Source of the DNA: QHXW01 sp035297145
GTDB taxonomy: Bacteria > Acidobacteriota > Terriglobia > Bryobacterales > Bryobacteraceae
Reading direction: 5' to 3'
DNA: 64,000 nt
Assembly: GCA_035297145.1 (NCBI GenBank)
Contig: DATGZN010000109.1
Coordinates: 62,001 to 126,000 of the forward strand
Position 1 is the stretch's first letter. Every line of letters starts with the position of its first letter. Positions 25,627 through 33,892 of this stretch are shown here, piece after piece. A program made the position numbers and the translations under genes. The notes below the pieces were generated by a model, which saw only the letters and a list, made by a program, of their open reading frames with translations, had not been told where the DNA came from and searched no databases.

Positions 25627-25643
25627 TTGCCAACACGTGGCAA
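25627..25643. terminator. Short hairpin between convergent genes
   Basis: TTGCCA-ACACG-TGGCAA, a perfect 6-bp stem with a 5-nt loop, sits between the stops of the brnTA-hicB operon and gspF. No T-run follows, so a role in termination is only suggested by position. Confidence 0.3.
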
Positions 25644-25662
25644 CTGAAACCTGACACCTGCT

Positions 25663-26880
25663 TTAGTGGATCGTGTCCGCCAGCGAGAAGATCGGTAGGT
25701 ACAGCGCGATCAGCACGAATGCGACGAAGATGCCCATGAAGATCATGATGGCCGGCTCGATCAGCGAGAGCGCAGCCGTCATCTTGGTGTTCACGTCATC
25801 TTCGTAGAACTCAGCCACACTGGTGAGCATCACCGGCAAGGCGCCCGTCGATTCGCCCACCTCGATCATGTCGATGGAGAGCGCAGGGAAAACGCCGGTC
25901 GATTTCAGCGAGCCCGATAGCGCCTGCCCTTCCTTCACCATCTTGCTCGCCTTGTCCAGCGTGCGCCGCAACAGCACGGTGCCGAGCGAATCCGATGCGG
26001 TCTCGAGGCCTTGCATCAGCGGGATGCCGCCTGTCAGCAGCGTACTTAGGACGCGAGCGAACTGCGCCACTTGATATTTCAGCCAGATGTCTCCGAGGAT
26101 CGGCGTGCGCATCCGTACGGCGTCCAGCTTCTCTCTCGCCGACTCTCGGCGCGACCACCAGACGAACAAGAATATGGCCAGCACCACACCGGCGAAGAAC
26201 AGAAGCACGTAGTTGCGCGCGGTCGTTCCCACCGCAATCAGCACCTGGGTGATGGTGGGCAGTTGCGCCCCCATGCTGGAGTAAAGCTGAGCGAAGTTGG
26301 GGACGACAAAGGTCACCAGAAACACGATCAGGCACAGCACCAGAAAGATCAGAACCGATGGATAGAGCAGCGAAACCAGGATTTTCTTGCGCACGGCCAG
26401 CGCCAGCTTCTGATACGTGATGTAGCGGTCGAGCACCTCGGCTAAGCTGCCGCTTTTTTCCCCTGCCATCACCGTCGTCACGTAAATCTTCGGAAACACG
26501 CCTTGCATGCGAAACGCTTCCGATAAGAGTGTGCCCTTGCGCACTTCATCCCGTACCGTCTTGATGTGTGGACCGAGCTTGGGATCGGTGAGCCGGTCGG
26601 CCAGCAGATCGAGCCCTTTCAGAATCGGCAGCCCCGCGCGGATCAGTGTCACAAACTGCTGGTTGAAGATCAGGAATTTTTCGAGATTGAGTTTTTTCCG
26701 CCGCCCCAGCAGCGCGACTTCGGTACTGAGTCCCCGCGCCACGCGACGTGGCCGGACGGAGTAAATCAGGAATCCCTGCTGCGCGTAATGCTCGCGCACT
26801 TCGCTCTCAGTGGCAGCCTGGGCCACCTGTTGGTGAATTTCGCCGCGTGCGTCGGCGTATTTCAACACCCAGTCCGACAT
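25663..26880 (-). CDS. gspF: Type II secretion / type IV pilus inner-membrane platform protein
   Basis: 405 residues. Two GspF/PilC repeat domains: FLIFNQQFVTLIRAGLPILKG (about 68-88) and FARVLSTLLTGGIPLMQGLE, each with the helical bundle and the GEKSGSLAEVLDRY / GESTGALPVMLTSV signature. Three membrane segments (about 168-190, 220-240, 370-395). The protein is the inner-membrane platform that couples the secretion ATPase to the pilus or pseudopilus. No gspE, gspG or pilin gene is adjacent, so the locus is split. It starts 3 bp after the lolA stop. Confidence 0.93.
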   Translation of the reverse strand: MSDWVLKYADARGEIHQQVAQAATESEVREHYAQQGFLIYSVRPRRVARGLSTEVALLGRRKKLNLEKFLIFNQQFVTLIRAGLPILKGLDLLADRLTDPKLGPHIKTVRDEVRKGTLLSEAFRMQGVFPKIYVTTVMAGEKSGSLAEVLDRYITYQKLALAVRKKILVSLLYPSVLIFLVLCLIVFLVTFVVPNFAQLYSSMGAQLPTITQVLIAVGTTARNYVLLFFAGVVLAIFLFVWWSRRESAREKLDAVRMRTPILGDIWLKYQVAQFARVLSTLLTGGIPLMQGLETASDSLGTVLLRRTLDKASKMVKEGQALSGSLKSTGVFPALSIDMIEVGESTGALPVMLTSVAEFYEDDVNTKMTAALSLIEPAIMIFMGIFVAFVLIALYLPIFSLADTIH

Positions 26881-26883
26881 GGG

Positions 26884-27519
26884 CTACTGTCCACTCCCGC
26901 TTTCCACGACTTCCGCGCCCGGCGGCGGGTGGAATTGAAACATGGAGTTGGCGAGCGCGGGATTCAACTTCTCATCGTCAAATGTGAAATCCAGAATTGA
27001 CTGGTCCTGCCCGACAATGTGCAGTTTGCGAATCACAAAAGTGGGGGAAACCAGAAACTCCACCTTGGAGTAGGGCAAGCTTTCCGACTTCGGATCGGCC
27101 GTGACCAGCGAGCCGTCGCCCTCAGCCCTTGCCTGGATATTCTGAAACTCCCGCTCGAAGTTCAGCTTGCCCAGCAGGAACGCCAACGGCGCGCGCATAT
27201 CCTCGGTAGCCTTGAGCGGCATCTTCTCGACCCGGTGTTCGCCCGGCAGGTACAGGTAAACCTCTTTGCCATCCGATACGAACAGCTTCCCTGCCGGTTG
27301 CGTGTACTCCCATCGCATGCGGCCAGGCTTTCGCAGATAGAGGATACCGGATTCGGTCCGCGCTCCCTGGCTGAGGCCGCTGTAAGTCTCCGCGAATTTT
27401 ACCTGGAGCGTCTGCGCGCGGTTGTACCGGCTCTCCACGGCTTTCAGCAGATGCGTAGTCGGTGAATCCACGGCGGAAGCCAGGGCAGCCGTCACCACGA
27501 TGAACGCCAAAGCCTTCAC
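26884..27519 (-). CDS. lolA: LolA-like outer-membrane lipoprotein carrier
   Basis: 211 residues from GTG at 27519 (signal peptide VKALAFIVVTAALASA); another GTG at 27537 would add six residues, and the long frame to 27753 lies in repeat-containing DNA. No clear ribosome binding site decides between them. LolA fold blocks: LQVKFAETYSGLSQGART, SGILYLRKPGRMRWEYTQPA and KLFVSDGKEVYLYLPGEHRV, the periplasmic half-barrel that ferries lipoproteins to the outer membrane. Followed by gspF after 3 bp. Confidence 0.88.
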   Translation of the reverse strand: MKALAFIVVTAALASAVDSPTTHLLKAVESRYNRAQTLQVKFAETYSGLSQGARTESGILYLRKPGRMRWEYTQPAGKLFVSDGKEVYLYLPGEHRVEKMPLKATEDMRAPLAFLLGKLNFEREFQNIQARAEGDGSLVTADPKSESLPYSKVEFLVSPTFVIRKLHIVGQDQSILDFTFDDEKLNPALANSMFQFHPPPGAEVVESGSGQ

Positions 27520-27640
27520 AAGAGGATTGACGCACACAGGCCGCGGCGCGTTGTCCTGAAATTTGAGCCGCACACAGACATCGTAGCGCGCTGGTTGGGG
27601 GATGGGTACTGACGTCACGTCAAACCGAAAACTAATTTTC

Positions 27641-27667
27641 AACGCCGAGTCGCCGAGTCGCCGAGAA
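27641..27667 (+). repeat. GCCGAG repeat block
   Basis: Three tandem CGCCGAGT/A units (AACGCCGAGTCGCCGAGT and a third unit) in the gap upstream of lolA. The same block, inverted, occurs at 61638-61666 inside the end of the wzt-like gene, so it is a dispersed short repeat. Confidence 0.7.
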
Positions 27668-27807
27668 CACCCAAGAAACTGACCTGATAGATTCGCACCC
27701 CGGCGGTGCTTGCCGGTTCCAGGGGCGGACGGATCCGGGCGCGGACCGCTCAATTGGAGGGCAAGATTCGGATAGTATCATTGATGGAGAGGCCTTAATC
27801 TGGGGGC

Positions 27808-28878
27808 ATGGAAGCGATTTCCCAGGTAGTGATCGACGAGGCGCGGTGGCAGATTGTGCTGGCGCGCGAGGTTTGCAGCAATGAGCGGTTCGTCTACGCG
27901 GTGCGGTCGACCGGCATCTATTGCCGGCCTGGATGCGCGTCGAGGCGGCCGCGCCGCGAAAATGTGATGTTTTTTCCGGTGCCCGATGCCGCCGAGAAGG
28001 CTGGTTTCCGGCCTTGCCGGCGCTGCCGTCCGCAGGCTTCGCGGCAAGCGTCACCGCAACTCGACATGATCGGAAGGGCTTGCCGCTCGATTGAACAGCG
28101 GGCGGACGCGCCACCCACCCTGGCGGATTTGGGCGAGGAGCTCGACGTCAGTCCATACCATCTGGAGCGGACGTTCAAGCGATTTCTCGGCATCACGCCG
28201 AGGGAATATGCGGATGCACTGCGGCTGGAGCGACTGAAATCGAGCCTGCGCGAAGAGCGGGACGTTACGACGGCGCTCTACGAGGCGGGCTACGGATCGA
28301 GCCGTAGCTTGTACGAACGCGCGCCGGATCAGCTCGGCATGACCCCGGCCACATACCGGCGCGGCGGACGGGGCATGGAGATCTCGTACACGACCGTGCA
28401 TTCGCCACTGGGACGCCTGCTGGTTGCGCGGACCGAGCGGGGGATCTGCGCGGTCAGCCTGGGTGATTCCGACGATGCGCTGGCGCAAGACTTGCGGGCG
28501 GAATATTCCGAAGCTGCGATTCAGCGTGACAACGGGCGTCTCGGGCTTTGGGTGTCAGCGCTGGTGGCGCATTTGTGCGGGAGCAGGCCGCACCTCGATC
28601 TGCCGCTGGATGTGCGCGCGACCGCCTTTCAGTGGCGCGTCTGGCAGGAGCTGCGGAAAATTCCTTATGGAGAAACGCGGAGTTATTCGCAGATTGCGGA
28701 AGCATTGGGACGGCCCAAGGCTGTGCGGGCTGTGGCCAACGCCTGCGCCGCAAACCCGGCGGCTTTAGTGATTCCGTGCCATCGCGTGGTACGTGACACG
28801 GGCGACCCGGGCGGCTATCGCTGGGGAGCGGAACGCAAGCGGGCGTTGTTGTCGCGGGAGAGTTTGGCCAAGGTTTAG
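27808..28878 (+). CDS. ada: Ada: methylphosphotriester/O6-methylguanine repair protein and activator
   Basis: 356 residues. N-terminal zinc site with the four cysteines at 39, 43, 70 and 73 (STGIYCRPGCASRR, GFRPCRRCRP), where the first accepts methyl groups from DNA phosphotriesters. An AraC-type helix-turn-helix follows at about 90-180 (LEELDVSPYHLERTFKRFLG-like). The C-terminal O6-alkylguanine transferase has PCHRVVRDTG with acceptor Cys324. All three functional parts of E. coli Ada are intact, so methylation damage would both be repaired and induce the gene. No exact Ada box was recognised upstream. Confidence 0.94.
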   Translation: MEAISQVVIDEARWQIVLAREVCSNERFVYAVRSTGIYCRPGCASRRPRRENVMFFPVPDAAEKAGFRPCRRCRPQASRQASPQLDMIGRACRSIEQRADAPPTLADLGEELDVSPYHLERTFKRFLGITPREYADALRLERLKSSLREERDVTTALYEAGYGSSRSLYERAPDQLGMTPATYRRGGRGMEISYTTVHSPLGRLLVARTERGICAVSLGDSDDALAQDLRAEYSEAAIQRDNGRLGLWVSALVAHLCGSRPHLDLPLDVRATAFQWRVWQELRKIPYGETRSYSQIAEALGRPKAVRAVANACAANPAALVIPCHRVVRDTGDPGGYRWGAERKRALLSRESLAKV

Positions 28879-28901
28879 ACGAAAGACTGCGGCATCGGAG
28901 G

Positions 28902-28945
28902 AAAAACCCGCAGGTACCCGCAAACACCGCGTGTCCCTACGCTAC
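28902..28945 (+). repeat. Half copy of the 105-bp inverted-repeat element
   Basis: AACCCGCAGGTACCCGCAAA and the next 20 bases, ending CGCTAC, are the reverse complement of the left arm at 35261-35300 with few mismatches. It fills the short gap between the convergent ends of ada and the ADOP pseudogene. Confidence 0.75.
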
Positions 28946-28948
28946 AAA

Positions 28949-30386
28949 CTATTCATATCTCAAGGCGACCGTTGGGTCCACGCGCGTGGCGCGGCGCGCG
29001 GGAATGTAACAGGCGGCAAGAGCGACGGCGGCTAGAACGAGGCCGACCATGGCAAGAGTCCACGGATCGCGTGCACTCACTCCGAACAGGAGACTCGAAA
29101 GCAACTGCGTCAGGCCGAGTGCGCCGAGCGTGCCGAGGGCCAGGCCAATGAGGGTCAACGACAATCCGGATTTGAGCACCAGGCGCAACTGATCCCAGGA
29201 ACTGGCGCCTAGCGCGGCTCGAACTCCCATCTCATGCGTGCGCTGCGACACGGAGTATGAAATGACCCCATAGATGCCGATCGCGGCCAGCAGCAGCACG
29301 AGGCCGGCGAAGGCGCCAAGCAGAATCGTGCGCAGGCGATTCCCCCCGAGTGATTCCGTCTTGATCTGCTCCAACGGCTTGATATCCTCGAGCGCCTGAT
29401 TCTTGTTCACTTCCCACACCGATCGTTGGATGGACTTGATCAGGCCGTTAGGATCCATGGCGCCGCGCACTACAAGGCCATTGCCCACTGTGGGGCTCTG
29501 TTTGTAAGAGACGTACACACCGGGGCTCGATTCGTCGAGGCCGTCCACCTTCTCATCGGCCACCACTCCGACCACCTGCCAGGGTACTTCTGGGCCGAGC
29601 TCGTGCTTTGCGGTGATGATCTGCTGGATGAGAACGCGCTTGCCGATCGGTTCATCCTTCTTGAAGTAGCGCTTCACCAGACTCTCGTTGACCGCGATTA
29701 CCGGCACCGCGCCCTGCGTGTCGGTTTCGGAAAGCGCGCGCCCCTTCAGAAGGCGCATGCCGAGCGCGCGAAAATACGATGGACTGACCATCTTGTAAAA
29801 GCAGCCGGGTCGGTTGGCGCGATCCACAACCGGCTGGCCCTCGATGAGGAACGGCATGCCCCAGCCCCAACCTCCGAGAGGCAGCGCGGTGGTGACAGCG
29901 GCCTCGCGGACGCCAGGAACAGCGTCGATTTTTTCCATCACCTGGCTCAGGTAGTTGATCACGCGCGCGCCGTCGGGGTATTGGGCGTCGGTCATGGGGA
30001 GCCACATGGTGATGACGTTGGTGGTTTCGAAACCTGGATCAACCTGCTGAAGCTGGTAGAAGCTGCGAATGAGCAGACCTGCCCCTGAGAGCAACACGAA
30101 TGCGAGTGCGACCTCGGCGACCACCTGTTTTCTGATTTTTCCAATCGAGAAAGTTCAACGTGGAAATGCCATTGCGGTCGTGGTTCGGCGGTTTCTCCCA
30201 GACGTTGACAATCTGTTCGGGGTGCGGATAGGGAAGAGGCCTCAACAGAACCCCATCCACAAAGCTGTAAATGGCCGCGTTAGCGCCGATACCCAGAGCT
30301 AGCGTCAGAACGGCCACGACGGTGAAGCCGGGACTGTTGCGGATCATCCGGAGGGCAAAACGAAGGTCGTGGACGAGCGAGTTCAC
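28949..30386 (-). pseudogene. ADOP-type permease with a large internal deletion
   Basis: A GTG at 30386 with GGGAGG ribosome binding sequence starts a normal ADOP N-terminus (VNSLVHDLRFALRMIRNSPG ... LPYPHPEQIVNVWEKPP ... FLDWKNQK). At about 30127 it runs, in another frame, straight into VVAEVALAFVLLSGAGLL, which in intact family members lies some 330-350 residues further on; the rest is the complete second half ending RRATRVDPTVALRYE. About 1 kb containing the first MacB core and FtsX helices is missing and the frame is shifted at the junction, so a functional transporter is unlikely. The C-terminal half alone could still be translated. It follows the iron operon by 45 bp. Confidence 0.85.
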
Positions 30387-30430
30387 AGCATCCTCCCTGT
30401 AAGAACTGTTACTCCGTATTTCGGAAATGG

Positions 30431-31525
30431 TTACTGAGGATTTTTGCCGTTTCCGCAGCACTTGCCAGGCGGGATCGGACTGCCATGCGGGCAGGTGGTC
30501 GGATGGCCCAGGAAAGTGCAGATGCGGTCGGTGACTTCGGGGCTGAGGATGTGCTCGAACGTACAGGCGTTCGATTCGACCGAAGCGTCGTCGCGAATCG
30601 AAAGCACGTCCATGAAAAGGCGCTCGGCCAGGCGGTGACGCCGGATCACGCTGCGAGCGCGCTCCTCGCCGGCATCGGTAAAGCGCGCTTCGTCGCCCGC
30701 GAGCTGTAGCAGACCGATACGGCACATGGTGGTGAAGAGCTTTCGCCGCTGGACTTCGGTGAAATGAGCGCCCTCGTGGTGCATGGCGCGTTCGCGGCGC
30801 ATCCATAGCTCTTCGAGGATCTCGTCAAAATCTTCGTTCTCTTCAGCCGTAAACACGAGAGTTTCGACGATGCGGCCGTGCTCCAGATTGATGCGGCGGT
30901 CGGCGCAGCGGCCTACGCGTTCGTCGTGGGTTACCAGCAGGATGGTGCGGCCTTGCGCGTGCAGACCGCTCAGCAGATCCAACACGATTTGTTCGTTGGC
31001 CGCATCCAGGTTGCCAGTCGGCTCGTCGGCGAGAATGATTTTCGGATCGTTGACCAGGGCGCGCGCAAGGGCCACGCGCTGCTGCTCGCCGCCGGAAAGT
31101 TGGGAGGGCAGGTGGCCGGCGCGCTCGGCAAGTCCCACATGATCGAGCGCGCGCCGCGCCTCGCCTTCGTCCGTCATGCTGTGAAAGTATTGTGCGAGCA
31201 TGACGTTTTCGAGCGCCGTCAGGTGTGGGATCAAGTGATATTGCTGGAAGACCAGGCCAACCGTTTCGGAGCGAAAACGCACCAGCTCGGGGCGGCTGAG
31301 TTTGGCGGTGTCCGTGGCACCGATGTGGACAGATCCGCTGGTAGGCTGGTCGAGGCAGCCGAGAATGTTGAGCAGCGTGGTCTTCCCCGAACCGGATGGG
31401 CCCATGATGGCGATCCACTCGCCCGCGGCCGCGGAAAGGCTGACCTGGTCCAGGGCCTTGAGGGGTCCGTTTCCGGCAACGTGGTAATGCTTGGAGACGC
31501 GATCAACCTGGAGAAACTCCGGCAT
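30431..31525 (-). CDS. ABC transporter ATPase fused to a DtxR/IdeR-like iron-sensing domain
   Basis: 364 residues. Residues 1-225 are a MacB/LolD-type ATPase: Walker A GPSGSGKTT (42-50), QLSGGEQQR (142-150), Walker B IILADEPTGNLD (163-174), VTHD switch. Residues about 233-355 resemble a metal-dependent repressor. A winged-helix-like part runs from EILEELWMRRERAM to LLQLAGDEARFTDAGEERA, then IRRHRLAERLF gives His297/Glu301 and ACTFEHILS gives Cys321/Glu324/His325, the positions of the ancillary and primary metal sites of DtxR. The end CPHGSPIP is also family-typical, with an added CC pair. The neighbouring permeases and FTR1-DUF2318 gene point to iron. The fused domain may gate the transporter by iron status or act on DNA. 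Confidence 0.9.
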   Translation of the reverse strand: MPEFLQVDRVSKHYHVAGNGPLKALDQVSLSAAAGEWIAIMGPSGSGKTTLLNILGCLDQPTSGSVHIGATDTAKLSRPELVRFRSETVGLVFQQYHLIPHLTALENVMLAQYFHSMTDEGEARRALDHVGLAERAGHLPSQLSGGEQQRVALARALVNDPKIILADEPTGNLDAANEQIVLDLLSGLHAQGRTILLVTHDERVGRCADRRINLEHGRIVETLVFTAEENEDFDEILEELWMRRERAMHHEGAHFTEVQRRKLFTTMCRIGLLQLAGDEARFTDAGEERARSVIRRHRLAERLFMDVLSIRDDASVESNACTFEHILSPEVTDRICTFLGHPTTCPHGSPIPPGKCCGNGKNPQ

Positions 31526-31531
31526 GGCTCG

Positions 31532-32620
31532 CTATTCTCCCCGCAAGATGACCGCAGGCTCGATGCGCCAGATGCGTGAGGCCGCGAACAGAGTAGCAAT
31601 CACCGCCACGAGCAAAGTAACCGCCATGACGGGTGCGAACACGGCGAAATCGACACCGATCGCCGCGACTGAACCAGCGTCAGAAAAGATCCCACGGCCA
31701 ATTCCGTAAGCCACCGCGAGACCGGCCAGATAACCGGCGATTGTGGACGCGAACGCCAGCACCAGCGACTCCGATAGTAACAGCGCCGCGATTTTTCCGT
31801 CCGCTGCGCCGATGGCCTTGAGTACGCCGATCTCTTTGCCGCGCTCGATCACCAATGCGCTGAAGTTGCCCGTCACGCACAGGGTGGTGATGGCGAAGAT
31901 CACGAGAGCAAGCGAAAAGACAGCCGCTTTCACTTTCAGGACGACGCTGGCTTCGGTTTCGGCGATGGCGTGCAGGACGCGGACGTCGGTCTCGGGCAAG
32001 AGGCGGGCTAGGGCGGCGCGAGTCTGGTCGACTCGCTGGCCATCAGCGCGTACTTCCACAATGCTGGCGGCGTCGTGGAATCCGGCGTCGGCCGCGGCGC
32101 GGTCGAACGGGACGATGACCTGGTTGTCCTCATTACCACCGGTGCTGACGATACCTCGGACCAGGCATGGCCCGGATGCCAGGGGCAGGCTTTGCCCGAC
32201 GCTCACGTGATAATGCGCCGCGAGCGCGCTTCCGGCGAGACACTCGCCAGTCCCGGCTGTATGCGCGCCCGACACTTGCCAATAGCTCGTGAGCGGTGCG
32301 GCGCGCCGGAAGTCGACGCCTGCCACGACGACCCGCGCGTCCCCGATGCGGCCGATGACATAGAGGAAAGGGGCGGCCACAGCCCCCAGGCGTTCGGCTT
32401 CCGCCACCGCCCTGAGCGGCACGGCTTGAGAGTTCCCGGCGGGCGCGATCACCAGGTTCGCGCCATAGCCTCGAAACTCACGCCGCATTTTGCGATCGAT
32501 ATCGGAGTAGACGCTGAACAGAGCGGTAGCGAGCGTGGCGGTGACGGCCAAGCCGGTGAACGCCAGCAGCAAACGGCGGCGGCGAAACTTCACGGCGGCC
32601 AGGACGAATCGCCAAAACAC
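31532..32620 (-). CDS. FtsX-domain ABC permease, Fet/P19-locus type (second)
   Basis: 362 residues from a GTG start that overlaps the previous stop by one base (TAGTG). One N-terminal membrane helix (LLLAFTGLAVTATLATALFS), a periplasmic domain of about 200 residues, then three membrane helices of the FtsX type with ERGKEIGVLKAIGAADGKIA as the coupling segment. Ends RIEPAVILRGE, the usual MacB-permease tail. It ends 6 bp before the ABC-DtxR gene. Together with the gene at 32620 it matches the paired permeases of the C. jejuni P19 / Yersinia Fet iron loci. Confidence 0.88.
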   Translation of the reverse strand: MFWRFVLAAVKFRRRRLLLAFTGLAVTATLATALFSVYSDIDRKMRREFRGYGANLVIAPAGNSQAVPLRAVAEAERLGAVAAPFLYVIGRIGDARVVVAGVDFRRAAPLTSYWQVSGAHTAGTGECLAGSALAAHYHVSVGQSLPLASGPCLVRGIVSTGGNEDNQVIVPFDRAAADAGFHDAASIVEVRADGQRVDQTRAALARLLPETDVRVLHAIAETEASVVLKVKAAVFSLALVIFAITTLCVTGNFSALVIERGKEIGVLKAIGAADGKIAALLLSESLVLAFASTIAGYLAGLAVAYGIGRGIFSDAGSVAAIGVDFAVFAPVMAVTLLVAVIATLFAASRIWRIEPAVILRGE

Positions 32621-33891
32621 TACGCACCCTCCCGCAGGATCTCGGCGGGCTCGAGGGCGAGCGCCCTTCGCAACGGTTGCGCCGCTCCCGCCAGGGCGAC
32701 TGCCGTGGCGACGACCACCACGAGCGGAACCAGCGCAGCGGGAGCTTCGCCGTGGGCGCCAAAGACGGTCTGGCTCACCGCGCCCGAGAGTTTCGCGCCA
32801 ACGAGCGCGCCGATGAGTCCACCGAGCGCACCTTGAATGGCGACTTCGGCACCCAGCAGAGTGGCAATCAGACCGCTACCCGCACCAGTGGCCTCCATAA
32901 TGGCGATCTCATAGCGCCGCTCCAGCACCGTGGTGGCCATAACGCTCCACACGGTGAGCGCCGCTGTCGCGAGCGCTGCCAGCGCAATCAGCAGCATCAG
33001 CCCGCGCACGCGGCTCAGCACCTGGCCTTCGTTGTCGGCCACGCGCCGGATAGGACGCGCCACCGCCATCGGCAGGACTTGCTGGATTTGATGGGCGATC
33101 GAAGTGATGTACGGCGTGCAATACCAGCGATCGTACTCTTCGGGCTTCATCATAGAAGGATCTTTGCGCGCAAACGCGTCCTCAGGCTTGGTGAGCGCGC
33201 CAACCTCGATCGCGTCCACCTGCCCTGCACGACCCGTCAGCCGTTCCAGAACCTCCAGGCGGACGAACACGCGGTCATCTTCCTCGGCCCCGGTGGAAAG
33301 AATGCCTGCGACAACAAACGGTTCGCCAAACAGAGCGAGACTAGATCCGGGGCGCAAACCCAGGCGCCGGGCCAGTGCAGCGCCCACAAGGCAGTCGGTG
33401 GCACGATCGTTCGATTCGCGGTCGTCGATCCACCGGCCATCCACTTTCCAGGTCGTGTTCAGGGCACGTACGCCCGCAGCGCTGTGCGTCCCATCCGGTG
33501 CATGAAGATCCCGCCGGAACCATACGCCTTCCACCGGAATGTCGCGCCCGTCGATCTTGGTCTGGGCGTGCAGCGAAGGGGCAACTGCAGTGATATTCAA
33601 TTGCCAGAAAATCGATTTGATCTTGGGCACACCAGCGACGGGGATGAACTCGTCTTTTGCGAGGGGCTCGTAGCGGATACCGCCGATATCCACCGGCAGT
33701 GAAGCCGACTTCGGCGTGACCAGCAGATTCGCACCCAGGTTGCGCAACTCGCGATTCACGCGGTCGCCAACCTCGAGCATGGCACCGAGCATGGCGGTGG
33801 CCACGGCTGAGCCCAACGCGACGGCTCCAATGGCCATGGCTTTGCGGCGCGGAGCGCGGCGAATCGACTGCCCGACGAATCGCAGAAACAA
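32620..33891 (-). CDS. FtsX-domain ABC permease, Fet/P19-locus type (first)
   Basis: 423 residues. N-terminal helix RRKAMAIGAVALGSAVATAM; a large periplasmic domain (about 45-280) with charged, non-repetitive sequence; three C-terminal helices containing LERRYEIAIMEATGAGSGLI. Ends LALEPAEILREGA. It starts 1 bp after the FTR1-DUF2318 stop and its own stop overlaps the next permease start, so the genes are tightly coupled. Likely forms a heterodimer with the next permease around the ABC ATPase. Confidence 0.88.
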   Translation of the reverse strand: MFLRFVGQSIRRAPRRKAMAIGAVALGSAVATAMLGAMLEVGDRVNRELRNLGANLLVTPKSASLPVDIGGIRYEPLAKDEFIPVAGVPKIKSIFWQLNITAVAPSLHAQTKIDGRDIPVEGVWFRRDLHAPDGTHSAAGVRALNTTWKVDGRWIDDRESNDRATDCLVGAALARRLGLRPGSSLALFGEPFVVAGILSTGAEEDDRVFVRLEVLERLTGRAGQVDAIEVGALTKPEDAFARKDPSMMKPEEYDRWYCTPYITSIAHQIQQVLPMAVARPIRRVADNEGQVLSRVRGLMLLIALAALATAALTVWSVMATTVLERRYEIAIMEATGAGSGLIATLLGAEVAIQGALGGLIGALVGAKLSGAVSQTVFGAHGEAPAALVPLVVVVATAVALAGAAQPLRRALALEPAEILREGA

Positions 33892-33892
33892 A

